A stretch of 64,000 nucleotides of DNA from Agelaius tricolor (taxonomy: Eukaryota; Chordata; Aves; Passeriformes; Icteridae): assembly GCA_023055355.1 (NCBI GenBank), contig JALJCS010000001.1, forward strand, positions 71,651,381-71,715,380, written 5' to 3'. Of this stretch, positions 49,118-64,000 are shown piece by piece (the first letter of the stretch is position 1; every line of letters starts with the position of its first letter). Position numbers and translations under genes: made by a program. The notes beneath the pieces are model-generated. The model was not told the origin of the DNA. It ran no database searches and worked only from the letters and a program-made list of their open reading frames with translations.

Positions 49118-50919
49118 CCTATTTTACCACCCCAAAACCACAAAACCTGAAGTGCTGAAGCCCAAGAAGTCACCCTTTTTCAGAGATGGATAAAACTTTC
49201 CAGAGATTAACACAGCTCATCCCAAACATCTACTAAGCAATTTTCCAAATAGCTCCGGGCTTTCCTATTTCTCTTTATTGCCTGCAAAGGAAATTGAGAT
49301 TAAGGGGGGAACATTTGGGACACCTGGATTGGGTGTTGCAAACTCTTCTGCTGGGACTGAGGCTGGATGAGCTGCTTTGTGCATCCTTTCTGCTGGCTGT
49401 GAGAAGGCCCAAAGGACTGGCTCAGAGATAATCTCCCCTCATGTGTTTGAGGAAAGGACAGTCCCAGTCCAGTTGCCTCTCCCTAACCATCACCACTTCA
49501 GGACATAGTTGCAGGACAAGGCATGGTGAAAGTCCAGCAAATTATCCCAGAAAGGCTTTATTCTTCTACTCAAATTGCAGGAAAGATTGTTCTTGGATGA
49601 AATTTCTTTCCCATAGAAATGAAAAAATCCCACCTGCTGCAACAGGAAATATACCATTTTACAGGGAAATCAACTTTACAAATATGCATATATGGCAAAT
49701 TTTTAAACCCATTCATATGAATTATTTGTGCTAGATGCTCGTCCAAATAAGTAATCTTAAACATTTTTAAATCTTGCAATTTATTTTGACTGTGGTTTTT
49801 TGTTTTTGTTTGGTTTTGGGTTTTTTTTCTCTTTTTTTTTGGTTGGGTTTTTTTTTGTTATTCCTATTTTATTTTTTTTTTTTTTTTTGTTATTCCCATT
49901 TTTCTCTGTAAAAGTCAGAACCAGAAATTTTATAATTAAGGACAAGGTACTTCCAAGCCCTTAAAGATCTGGTGAATGAGTGGAGACATGAACTGCTGTT
50001 ACATCTAAACAGCAGATTCACTGAATTTCTAAGGAATGGAGGGGTGGGGATTTATGTCAGGAGGTCTCTTTTCTCTAAAGGATTGTTCTTTTGCTCCTCA
50101 TCCAGAGAGGAGGCGATGGTGCAACATGAGATTCGTATGGGATTTACTTTACTGCTGCATCAAAATGACAAACCCATAGTCTGAGTCACTCTTGAAATGT
50201 TTCTGTCACATTTGTAATCAGAAAGTCCATTGCTTGAAGCAAAGGTTAGAATACTGTAATACCTCATGTTCAGGTAAACTAGTGACAGCCTGTACTTTGG
50301 CTCTCACATTTGTCATCTGAGGTTTGAAAAAAAAATTTGTCATCTGAACTAGGACTTTTTTTCGCAATTTTCCATGACTCTGCTGCTAATATAATACTGT
50401 GACATCTCAAATTTACTGAAAGATGATCACCAGTCATTATTTCAACAACTGCCATCTGAAAGAGGTTAGATGGCTTCTATCTGAAATGCTAATAACCGCC
50501 TGGAGTCTTGTCTGCTATTGCCTTGATTCCTCCTTCCATTTTAACAACTCTGGGGAATGAATAATGGGAAATTTTAAGAGAATTCTGCACTGAAAGTACA
50601 ATCACTGCCATCCATCTTGAGCTCATAAAACAGGCATGGGGCTACTGCTGGACACAGGCAGCCTATTGGTTCTTAAAGCTTGTGTATCTCTTTGCTACTT
50701 CTCTACCAGCACTGTGGTTACTGGCAGGAGTGGCAGCAATACTGCAATGTGTGGTAGGGCATTCAGGGAGATTAATGCTCTCTAAAGTGTCAGCCACAAT
50801 CAGCTGTTCCCACAAATATCTCATGGACTCCATTGTCTGGCTTTACAAATGACAGGGAATATTTCTCACATCCACTGTGAACCCAGACTTCTAGAAACAC
50901 ACACACTTTACAGTACAAA
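49118..50919. other. Intron, unique except for the T-rich tract
   Basis: Nothing seen other than the low-complexity stretch at 49791..49907. Confidence 0.5.
49791..49907. repeat. T-rich, G-interrupted low-complexity stretch
   Basis: About 115 bases made almost only of T with short G clusters (ggttttttg, ttggttttggg, ttggttggg) and two related ends, gttattcctatttt and gttattcccatttt, around a T18 run. The latter suggests an internal duplication. Confidence 0.85.
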
Positions 50920-51330
50920 AAGCATAATTACACTATAATTATATTGTAGGTGGTTTTTTATCATAAGATTTCCACTAATCTATATAATGAAGTACTTCAT
51001 GGACTGGCCAAAAATAATTGCAATGTAAAATGATGTAACTGGTACACCTGCATTTAAAAATATACAGTCAGGACCTCAGCTGACTTAAATAATTATCTCC
51101 CTGATGATATCAGTCTGGTTCCTGTGCATTAAAAAGCAGATCATGGGAGCAATAATATCTCAATTATGTAGTTAACCTTCTGGTTATATTAATTAGTGAT
51201 GATTAGGCATGGGAAACCATAATTATGTCACGTACATAACACCCCTTTGAAATTGCATATGAATCTAAACACAAAAGGCAGATGTGAACATCTAACCAGG
51301 GCTAGAACAAATCTGAAACTTAATTATATG
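50920..51330. promoter_or_regulatory. Candidate conserved non-coding element (intronic enhancer)
   Basis: Contains cactataattatattg, ctcaattatgtagttaacc, tatattaattagtgatgattagg, ataattatgtcacg and ttgcatatgaat, a cluster of TAATTA, POU-like and TGATTA cores in unique sequence 4 kb from the PTCHD4 exon. Inference from composition only. Confidence 0.3.
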
Positions 51331-55640
<4,310 letters not shown>

Positions 55641-58246
55641 ATCGTGCTTGTGATGTGATGCAGAGATAAACTCAGTCTCCTCTCACAGACATGCCAAGAG
55701 CTCTGCTCAGACACCACTGCACTCAATGGGAGCCTTGCCATTCATCTCAGTGGGCTTTGGGATCTGTCCCTGCTCCCTGCCACAACTCTGTCTTACTCAT
55801 TACAGGCTCATTTGCATTTCTGTGCTGCAGTTCAGTGACTGCTCAGATATTCATTGCAGTCTCAGGGATTCCCAGATACCCAGGACCAAAATGTTGCATG
55901 CAAGCTCCTCACCCCATGGGAGAGGATGAGCTTCACATTTAACTGCTGGACAATGACAAATCTCCAATTACTACAAAAAGTTTGAGATGAAGAATAATTT
56001 CTGAATGATTTTTGATTTCTTGACACTTCAGAAATTATTTTTAAAAGTTGAAAATGTACAGAAAATGAATCCTGATTCCTCAGGATACAGACATCCACAA
56101 AGTTTAATAGCTATTCTGTCTCCAAAAAAATATAATTAAAATTAGACTTTTTGAATTGTTAATTTGAGATTTCATGGATTTATATCAGTGGCACAGAGAA
56201 AATAATCAACCTTAAACCTAAATTTAACCAGGATTTGGTTTTTTAATTAATTTCAAGAGTATAAACCTTACTTTGGTCTCACCTATTTCAGTAAATGCTA
56301 GGACATATAAAACTCCATGACAATCAGTAAAGGACATATCAAGTCCACTCAACCTCTGCCTGTTAACCAGATCAGGCATTTTTTTTCTGTAAAGTTATCT
56401 GGCTCCATTTAAATATTTGGTTTGGGTTTTTTTTTTCTTTTATTGTTGGAAGGATTTAATAAGAAAAGTCCTGTGAGAAAGGTCCTCTCTCTGTAGCCAC
56501 TGGTTGTAGGAAAATTGTATGTGCCCCTTCCAAGACAGGGGAAGCGTGTGTTGGTTCAGAAGATCAAATTCAGTTGTAAACTGAGGAATAAGACTCAATG
56601 ATAAAATTTTCCCAGCACAACTAATCTCTTTTATCAAAAATTCTAAATCCAGGGATTGTCTTTTGCACACCAAATATTTTGCTTTCTCCCCAACATAAAT
56701 TATAAGTTTTCAGATTTATTCCTCTTGTATTTAATAAAAACATAAAATTATCAAGACATTGTTGTCTAAACTATCTTACAGCAGTGTTATCTTATATGAG
56801 ATAACATCTTTTGCCTAGGCACATACTGGAATGAGCTGAAAGCTTGAATTTGGGAGAGGCTCTGCCCTCCACATGCACACATGGAAGCAGTCATCTGCAA
56901 AAGGCCAGAACCATTTGGGGGAGACGCTTTAACATGTATTGCATCCAGCATTACCCATTTCTAGAAGCACCTGTGCTGCATGCAGGTCATCATCTGAAAT
57001 TACCAGACCTGCTCATAGCAATGACCCCCAGCCTAAGGAAAAATCAGCGAAATGAGGCTTTATAAAATTTAGATGTCTTCCAGCATGTTGACTCATAGAG
57101 CAAATAAATATCAGAAATTGGGAGACTGTTTAAAATGTTTTATGTACTCACCTTGACTTCAATCAGGTATGTAAAGGAGGTAATCCTCCCACTGAGAAAT
57201 GTCTCCCTATGCCTACTTTCATGGCAGGAGCTCACACTGTTCCCAGCTTTGCCTGCCAGAGCCCAGGGAACATGACAAAGTGCTTTTCAGAAGTTCATTT
57301 TTTTCCCTATTCCCAGTTGTTATTCCCACCAAAATAGTGGCTTCTGGCAAGGGTATCCTGGCACGAGCTGACACAAAAGGTGAACTGCAGTCTAGTGCCA
57401 GCTTCCCAAATCACCTGGAGCCTCATTGCAAATGTCACATAAGCAGAGACAGCTATCACAGAGGGGCAGCTGCTGCTGTTCAGACTCCAAAAAATCCTCA
57501 TCCTCAGCATTTAATGCTTGAATCCTGTTTGGATTTTTTATTACTACTCTCTCTAAGGAGAGGTCACACCTAACACTCAAACATTCACAAAAAGTGCATT
57601 TCCAAGCTGGTAATTAAGGCTTGAGCAATGCAGTCCTGGCTCACATTGGATGCAACTTTACAGCTAAAAATCCCCACTTGGCACCGCTTTGAAATTTTGG
57701 AGAGAAATTTCCCATTTCCTCAGTGTCTGGGCAGAGCTGACATTCAGAGGCTTGCAGGAGCTGCAGGATTCTGTAGCAGCACAGCTCCCAGCCCAGGCAG
57801 AGCACTGTAATTCAGGTTTCATTGATTCACTATGCAGCAGGCATGGCAAGGTTATGGGAAACTTTGTGATGACCATCTGCCTTCCCCTGCGAAGGGTGCA
57901 GCGAGCGACAGCCACATTTCAAAGGAGGCAGCAGAGCAGGCACAAATAAGTCATGTTCTGCTGTATCTCCTGTGAAACAGCAGATAACAGCTATTTTTTA
58001 CACTGATGTACAATAGGGCACCCAGCTCATATGTCAGCAAAACAGAGAGTAAGCTTTCAGATGGAATCGGGGAAATCACAGGCACCGGATTGCTGTGAGG
58101 ACATTTTGTCTGTTCCCTTCTTTCTGGAGGCAAATTGTTTCCTATCCAAGCAAGGGTTTTGCCTTTGCTGCAGTTAAACATGAATGTGGCACCACAGCAC
58201 TTGGGAAAATGGGGCTTTTCTCTGACACAGCTCTTGGAGAATAACA
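55641..58246. other. Upstream intron, nothing recognised
   Basis: Unique sequence; a 124-codon frame (57199..57573) and others lack recognisable domains. The PTCHD4 N-terminal exon is not here. Confidence 0.5.
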
Positions 58247-58430
58247 AAATCAAAGAACAGCTTGGATTGGAAGGGACCTTAAAAATCATCTTTCCAAGCC
58301 CCCTGCCATGGGCAGGGACACCTTCCACTAGTCCAGATTGCTACAGACCCTGTCCAATCTGTCCTTGAGCAGGTCCAGGGTTGGGGCAGCCACAGCTTCT
58401 CTGCAGTGGTTACAATCTTAGTGAGGAAAG
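58247..58430 (-). mobile_element. CR1 3' fragment
   Basis: aatcaaagaacagcttggattggaagggaccttaaaaatcatc, ccccctgccatgggcagggacaccttccactagtcc and gggcagccacagcttctctg are antisense CR1. It lies in the upstream PTCHD4 intron. Confidence 0.93.
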
Positions 58431-59991
58431 CAGAAGAAATATGGGGGACAGCAGTCTTTTGTTCATCCCATTTTATGGATGACAACTGATGTGTAGGAAA
58501 ATAGAGATCCAGTGCTGCTAACGTGAATTTCAGCACCTCCCAGAGTCCAAGACAGGGACCTACCTGTTCTTGGAATCTCATGGGAGCTTCAGAGGAATTA
58601 TTCACTGCCCCAAATCCTCTGTTGTCCTCCAGGACCAACTGAGTGAAAGAACAAGGCATGAAGGGCTAAATTCCTGAACTAAGCCTAAGGTCTGGGAAAC
58701 AAAATGTGCCCAAAATGACTTGTGTAAGTGATACCTGAAGAGCCAGGCAGGTTTTGAATAAGAATCCACATAGTTCTTCATTAAAAAGGTGCTTTCTGCT
58801 AATTAGTACGTCCTTCCTGGCATATGCCTGCATGCTGGTATTTTTAATTTCATAACATATTTTGATGTTCCAGACTACAAACCCCTCATACTTTTACCTA
58901 CATCTGTTGCTATTCTTTGATACTATATACAGAAAAACAAACCCCCAAAATAAGTAATAATAATAATTATTGCTCCTAGATGATTTTATACCCATGTATC
59001 TACAACAGAAGATGCTAATTGACTTTAGCAAGGTCACTTGCATGGTTGGAATCTTGTTTCAAATTCCCAAGCTGAGCATGTGTCCTTCTCTTTTTCAATT
59101 TTTTAAAAATATCTAATGAAGTCTTAACAGTGTCTGTTCTTCCAGATTCTCATGGCAGGTAATTCTCTCCAGACCTGAGCATTTTTAAAGATGCAATGAA
59201 ATATAGATCACCTGCTGGGGCATGTGATATTTCATCTAAAACAGGGGCCAAGCAAAATTCTTTGCTTCAATGGACATTATTAAATTGGTTTTTGTGTTCT
59301 TCCTCCTCTTTTTCTAGTTGCCTCAAAGGCATTTGATGTATTTAGGCTCTGAAAGGGAGGAGAATGAGAACCAAGATGACAGGCATAAACAGCTTCACCT
59401 TCCTTTCCCCCCAGCATGATGGACTTTGCCACCTGTGTCAATGCAGACCTGACCTTGCTTGTGGTTGAAAATCCAAACTCCTTGTTTTTTCAGCAGCAAG
59501 ATTCACTAATTGTGAATGAATGGGTACAGAATAAACCCCTGCTATGTTTCAGGATGGAAACTTATCTTTAAATGATGCTTGAACCCTTAATTTCCTAAGA
59601 AGATATGTAAGTGGCATGGGAAGTTTGGCTTGCTCCAGAGCTGAGGGCCTCTCAGGTTAAAGGAAACCAGCTGCTCCTACTGAGCTAAATGTCTTCTGCT
59701 AGTGATAATAGTAGTAGGCACAGATCCTCTCAGCACGCAGCCCAGAGGGACACTAGAAATACTCTCTCACTACTAAAATTACCTGTGGCCTTTTTTTTCT
59801 TGTTGTTTCCATTATATTTTCAGTGCAGCTGCTGCAGGCCCAGCTCCCACTGGGGGGGCCTTGTGGTCACTGCAGCACCAGCCCTCGGCAGGGCCTTGCC
59901 CTCTGCTGGGGGGTTTTCTTTGTCCAAAATCACTCTAAGTCAGGAAGAAAGGGGCTGTAGTCAGTGCAGAGAATGGCAGGGAGGGCCAGCT
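58431..59991. other. Upstream intron, nothing recognised
   Basis: Unique AT-rich sequence between two CR1 tails; no gene or RNA identified. Confidence 0.5.
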
Positions 59992-60100
59992 GTGGGTGTT
60001 GGCACTGAGGGATGGGGTTTAGTGCTGGGCCTGGCAGTGGCAACTCAATTGCTGGACTTGGTGATCTTAGAGGTCTTTTTGAATATAAATTATTCCATCA
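59992..60100 (+). mobile_element. CR1 3' tail, sense, other subfamily
   Basis: ggcactgagggatggggtttagtgctgggcctggcagtgg and ttgctggacttggtgatcttagaggtctttttgaa follow the tail of CR1 subfamilies with a tggacttgatgatctt end. The 159-codon frame at 59689..60168 overlaps this and is not evidence of a gene. Confidence 0.78.
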
Positions 60101-61945
60101 TTCATCTCTGCTCCGAATGGCATCAGCCTCCTCTGGCTTTCCTCTCACAGGAAAAAGGGAGGGTTTGAGCTATTTTTGAGAGGATGTGGCTTCTACCTCC
60201 TTAGCACCTTGCTCAGCAGAGGTTGGGCTGGTGAGGGTTTTAAAACTCTTTTCAGACCCCTGGCAACAAGGAAAGGAGCCCTTGTTCCCTGATCACTGCT
60301 TGATCACTCTCATTCAAGTACACCTACAGGACCTTAGCCAGCAAACTTATCTCTATTTTTATTTTTCTTTAACTGCTTCCTTTCATCAGTGATAGATCAT
60401 TATCAAGCTACATTATAGAAATGTTAGGATAAAGCATGCCATCCTACTTGCATGCTATTTTATCTTAAAAGCTGAAAGTGTTTGACAGAGGGCAACCAGG
60501 AATGTCTGCTGAAATACATTGTGTGATAAACATCCTAATGAAATCAATGCAGTTGTTTCTCCCTCTGATAAGGACATTCCTACTCTACTGTAGGTCACAG
60601 AAAGTATTATGCTAAAAACCACAGAAGCTGGGATGAAGCAAGTTGCTTTTCAGCCAGCTGCCAGTTTTCAAGGTAAAAAAAGTAATAAAAGATTTAAATC
60701 CCCTTTCATTTAGGGTTTAACATATTGGGCTGCTCATGTCCCTTTCGGCCTCACTGTAAAATTTGGAGGAAGATTTTTTTTTTCTCTTCAATCAGACTGA
60801 TTTTTCTGTCCCTGTCCCTAGTACAGTTATGTGTGGAGACCTTGTACCAGTTGATCCCTGTTGCGCAGCCACCCATTACCAAAAATTCTTGCAGCATTCC
60901 TTTCCAGAGCAGAGCACATAATGCTGATTCATGTCAGCATTTTCCCACATGTTTTATGTAGGACTTTTCCTGCCCTTGCAGCTGTGTAGGTGCTCCTTCA
61001 CTGTTTGCTGTGCAGCTGTTCTGTAGTGATGAAGGATGGAGGGAGCATCCAGAGCAGGTGAACACTGAGGGCAGCACATTTGAGGTAGAGCTGCACCTTG
61101 TCTTGCTGGGAACAGGGACAGAGCATGGCCTAGGGATCTGTTCACACACCAAAAATGAATTGTATGAAAGTGGCATGAGAAGTTATCCAGGAAATAATTG
61201 TCTAACTCTCTGCTGCAATAAAGAAGAATTCATTTATTTCTGGCTACTCAGCAATGATGAAGCTCAGCTCACCAGGTGGCCAAGAAAATTTGGTTTATAG
61301 TCATTGTGAAGAGTCAGGCACATCTAAAGGATGATCTACTCCATCCTGAGGTACAGGTCAGAAGCAGATTTGTTCTCTGCAGTTGCCTGTCTCTCTCCCC
61401 TTAAAGCAGAGGCATAAGATTTCTTGAGACTTGACCCCAGATTTTATTATGCTAAAAAATCCCTGACCTGCCTTGTCATTCCTGGCTCACGCTGGCCCCT
61501 TCACAGACGTGTACTGCTGGTTAACAAACCCACAGCCCTTCAGCCCCTTCCCAGGGAAATCACGGGCTTCCAGGGTGATTTTTAAGTGAAAAAGAGAAGT
61601 ACACAGAGCACCCAAAAGGGAGCCAGAAACATTTGACACCTCTTTCTAATGACTCTGGGCCTGTACCCCTACCCTTAACAGCTTTCGGTTTCTAGTTTTT
61701 GATAAAAGAAGCAAGAACAGATGAAAAGTGTTTCAAGAGACATATATTGTAGTGTTAATAACAGAGAATAAGAGAATGGCCCTACAAGTAAATCAAATTG
61801 TGGAAGAATTCATAAGGGTGCAATAGCAAAGTGTGACTGCTGTTAGAGAGCTTTTCTCTTTGGAGGAGCTTCTGGCAGTGTACAGGCTGTTTCTGAGTGG
61901 TGCTCCTCACTTTGCTCCTTCAGTGTTACCCTGTCAGGTTTTTTG
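60101..61945. other. Upstream intron, nothing recognised
   Basis: Frames of up to 96 codons, none with a family match I can name. Confidence 0.5.
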
Positions 61946-62135
61946 AGAATCATAGTGTGGTCAGGTTTGGAAGGGACCTTTGAAGGTCACCTGGTCCAAC
62001 CCCCTGCAATGAGCAGGAACATCTTCATCTAGACCAGGTTGCTCAGCCACATCCAACCCGGACATGAATGTTTCCAGGGATGGGGCATCCACCATCTCTT
62101 TGGCCAAGCTGTCCCTGTGTCCCATCAGCCTCAAT
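61946..62135 (-). mobile_element. CR1 3' fragment
   Basis: gaatcatagtgtggtcaggtttggaagggacctttgaaggtcacctggtccaaccccctgc, then gaccaggttgctcagccacatccaaccc and ggatggggcatccaccatctc, is antisense CR1 with the terminus intact. Confidence 0.95.
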
Positions 62136-63721
62136 GGCTGTCAAGGCAGGGGAAGGACAGAAGGGAAGGAAAAAAGGTTCTAACTTCACCTTCTGCTTCC
62201 CTTGCACATCCCTCTGAAAAGAAAATACAAGATAAGCTCTCTCCCTCCTATACCAGTTTCACTCCACTTCCCTCCTAGACTATATTTCATTCTTACATCC
62301 TTTCCAAACCCCCTTCATTCTTTGTCTGTCTTCAAGCTCTTTGTTGCCCAGCTGATCCCTTCACCCACAAGGTCAGATTCCCATTCAGTCCATCTCATAT
62401 CCCATCCCAGCTCCTTTTGGAAAAGAGGAAGAGATTAAGTGCCCAGCAGAGCTTAGTCCCCAGCTGTCCTGAACAGCACCTGTGCACCCAAGGACACAGT
62501 GGTGTCCTTGAAGCTGATGAGCAATACCCACGTGGGCTGTGATCTTTCATCTCCCTAGGTGGGAAGGGTGCTGGAAGATGGGGGTGTCACCAACAGCACA
62601 AAGAGAACTGCAAGCACTGGGGGATAATTTTGGGCTACATCTGGTCTCTCTGCCTTTTTCTTCTCTGCCCTCCATCAGGAGCAGGACACAGGCACAGCAG
62701 TGAAACAGCTTTGGCACGGAGTGTTCAGGCAGGTGAGCTGGTGTCAGCATCCCAGCCCCATGAGATGGGTGCAGGGGTGAAGGGCACAGCTTTCTTTGGA
62801 TGCCCAGCAACCTGGGGACACTGGGATGGCTCACTCAGGAGGAAGGTGGGTGACTCAGAAAGGTTTGTAGGTGACACAAGTTCACCTTTCACAGGAGATC
62901 AGTGTCAGCAGGACCTCTGAAGTTGCAGGTTACCCTGGGTGTGTAAATCTACCAGGTCAGGTATTAAAACATGACTGTCCTCTTGTTTCCAGCAGGCACA
63001 GAGCTCCTGCTCCCCCCTCACCATTTACTGACCTTGGAGTTTCTGCTCTGCCCTGCCCAGGATCACAAGCCCTCAAGGCAGAACCTGGGGACCAGCCTCT
63101 GCTTTTCACAGCCTGTTCTTTACCAGGGCAAAGGTAAGGCTGCATCTGGCCCCTAAATCCTTCAGGATGAAGTATGATGATGAAAGTAGCCAGTGCAGAT
63201 CAGAACTTTTTCAAGGAGATGCCAAGTGGGGGAAATCCAAGCTCCTGCATTGCTTGGTAGAGCTGTGACTGTCCACCTATGCAAACTGAGAAAACATTCA
63301 AACCTCTGCCAGTTGTTAAGGCATGAAAACTGCCCAGATACAATTAAAAAAAGAAAAAGGTGCTGGTTTCTGTGGTCTTGCCCACAGCTACTCTTCATCT
63401 CAAAAGATTTTGCTTGTGCAAACACAGGAATGAATCATTGACAGCAATGCCTCGAGGGAATTGCATAAAGCACCAATATTTGGATATACACAGTTAACGC
63501 TGTATATAAACACTCTCACTGACATATGCAAGAATGTCAGTGAGAATGCATTTACTGTCTCTCATGTTTGGCAGTCTCTATGAATCTATATCATGTGTAC
63601 TTTTAATCAATAAATACTCTATATGAATTCAAATTTCCTCCACAGCTTAAGTGCAATATTAAAAATGTTCAAAGGAAAGGAAGAAAATTACGAGTGTTAA
63701 AAAAATAAGAAGTGTTTTTTC
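62136..63721. other. Upstream intron, GC-richer stretch, nothing recognised
   Basis: 62550-63150 is GC-richer than its surroundings and keeps short frames open on both strands, but shows no CpG-island density, promoter or coding domain. Confidence 0.45.
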
Positions 63722-63830
63722 AGTGCAGACCAGTGGTCCATCTAGCCCAATTTTCACTCTCTGTCCATTTCTAAACTATGATGCACCAAGACAGTGTCTT
63801 CCACAATACAGATGGAAGATGCATTTGGGA
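63722..63830 (-). mobile_element. Old amniote CR1 tail
   Basis: cagtgcagaccagtggtccatctagcccaattttcactctctg is the reverse of the ancient tail with gggctagatggaccactggtctg, the same broad family as the copy at 11725. Confidence 0.6.
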
Positions 63831-64000
63831 GTCTCAGAGTATTGTTGATTTTCCAGCTTTTCAACAAAAAAGGAAATGAAATTACCTGCTTGGAAGGAGG
63901 AGGAAGAATAGAACTGTTCTATTTTTTAAATAGATGAATTCTTCTCATAAATGCAGTGATTTGAATTATGTTAGCAACAAAAGCAAATGAATTAATGAAT

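Noticed and set aside
59689..60168. 159-codon plus-strand ORF as a gene
   Set aside because: Its second half is a CR1 3' tail; the rest has no recognisable domain.

Overview
This is vertebrate nuclear DNA, almost certainly from a bird and probably a songbird. It is AT-rich and intron-like. Nearly all recognisable repeats are CR1 retrotransposon pieces, and there are two copies of an endogenous-retrovirus LTR, one with a tRNA-Trp-type primer-binding site. No prokaryotic features (operons, ribosome binding sites, CRISPR) are present. Almost all open reading frames in the window are short chance ORFs or lie inside repeats.

The one host coding segment I can support is a 481-bp internal exon on the minus strand at 55125..55605. 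It encodes 160 residues of PTCHD4 (patched domain-containing 4, also called PTCH53) and has a good acceptor and donor. The other coding parts of PTCHD4 are not in the window: the N-terminal exon must lie beyond 64000 and the C-terminal exon below position 1. Positions 1..55124 are therefore the downstream intron and 55606..64000 part of the upstream intron, both on the minus strand.

Layout: 1-6.3 kb is intron with three antisense CR1 tails. 6.3-8.3 kb is a non-autonomous ERV with a full 5' LTR, PBS, a GC-rich non-pol core and a 3' LTR cut to about 64 bp. 8.3-13.6 kb is intron with small tandem repeats and an old CR1 tail. 13.6-16.5 kb holds a 97-bp direct repeat pair and a CR1 ORF2 fragment that has lost its 3' half. 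17.9-18.4 kb is the longest CR1 3' piece. 20.0 kb has a perfect 24-bp palindrome. 21.7 kb has a doubtful reverse-transcriptase-like remnant. 25.1-25.5 kb is a solo LTR with a near-perfect 6-bp target duplication. 28-55 kb is intron with CR1 tails at 28.0, 44.8, 47.8 and 48.8 kb, a 66-bp direct repeat pair at 48.0/49.05 kb, and several AT-rich stretches that look like conserved non-coding elements. The PTCHD4 exon is at 55.1-55.6 kb, followed by intron with CR1 tails at 58.2, 60.0, 61.9 and 63.7 kb.

I found no new multi-gene system. The items most worth a second look are the GC-rich core of the small ERV, the two direct-repeat pairs that each abut a CR1 edge, the 24-bp palindrome, and the candidate enhancers in the PTCHD4 introns.
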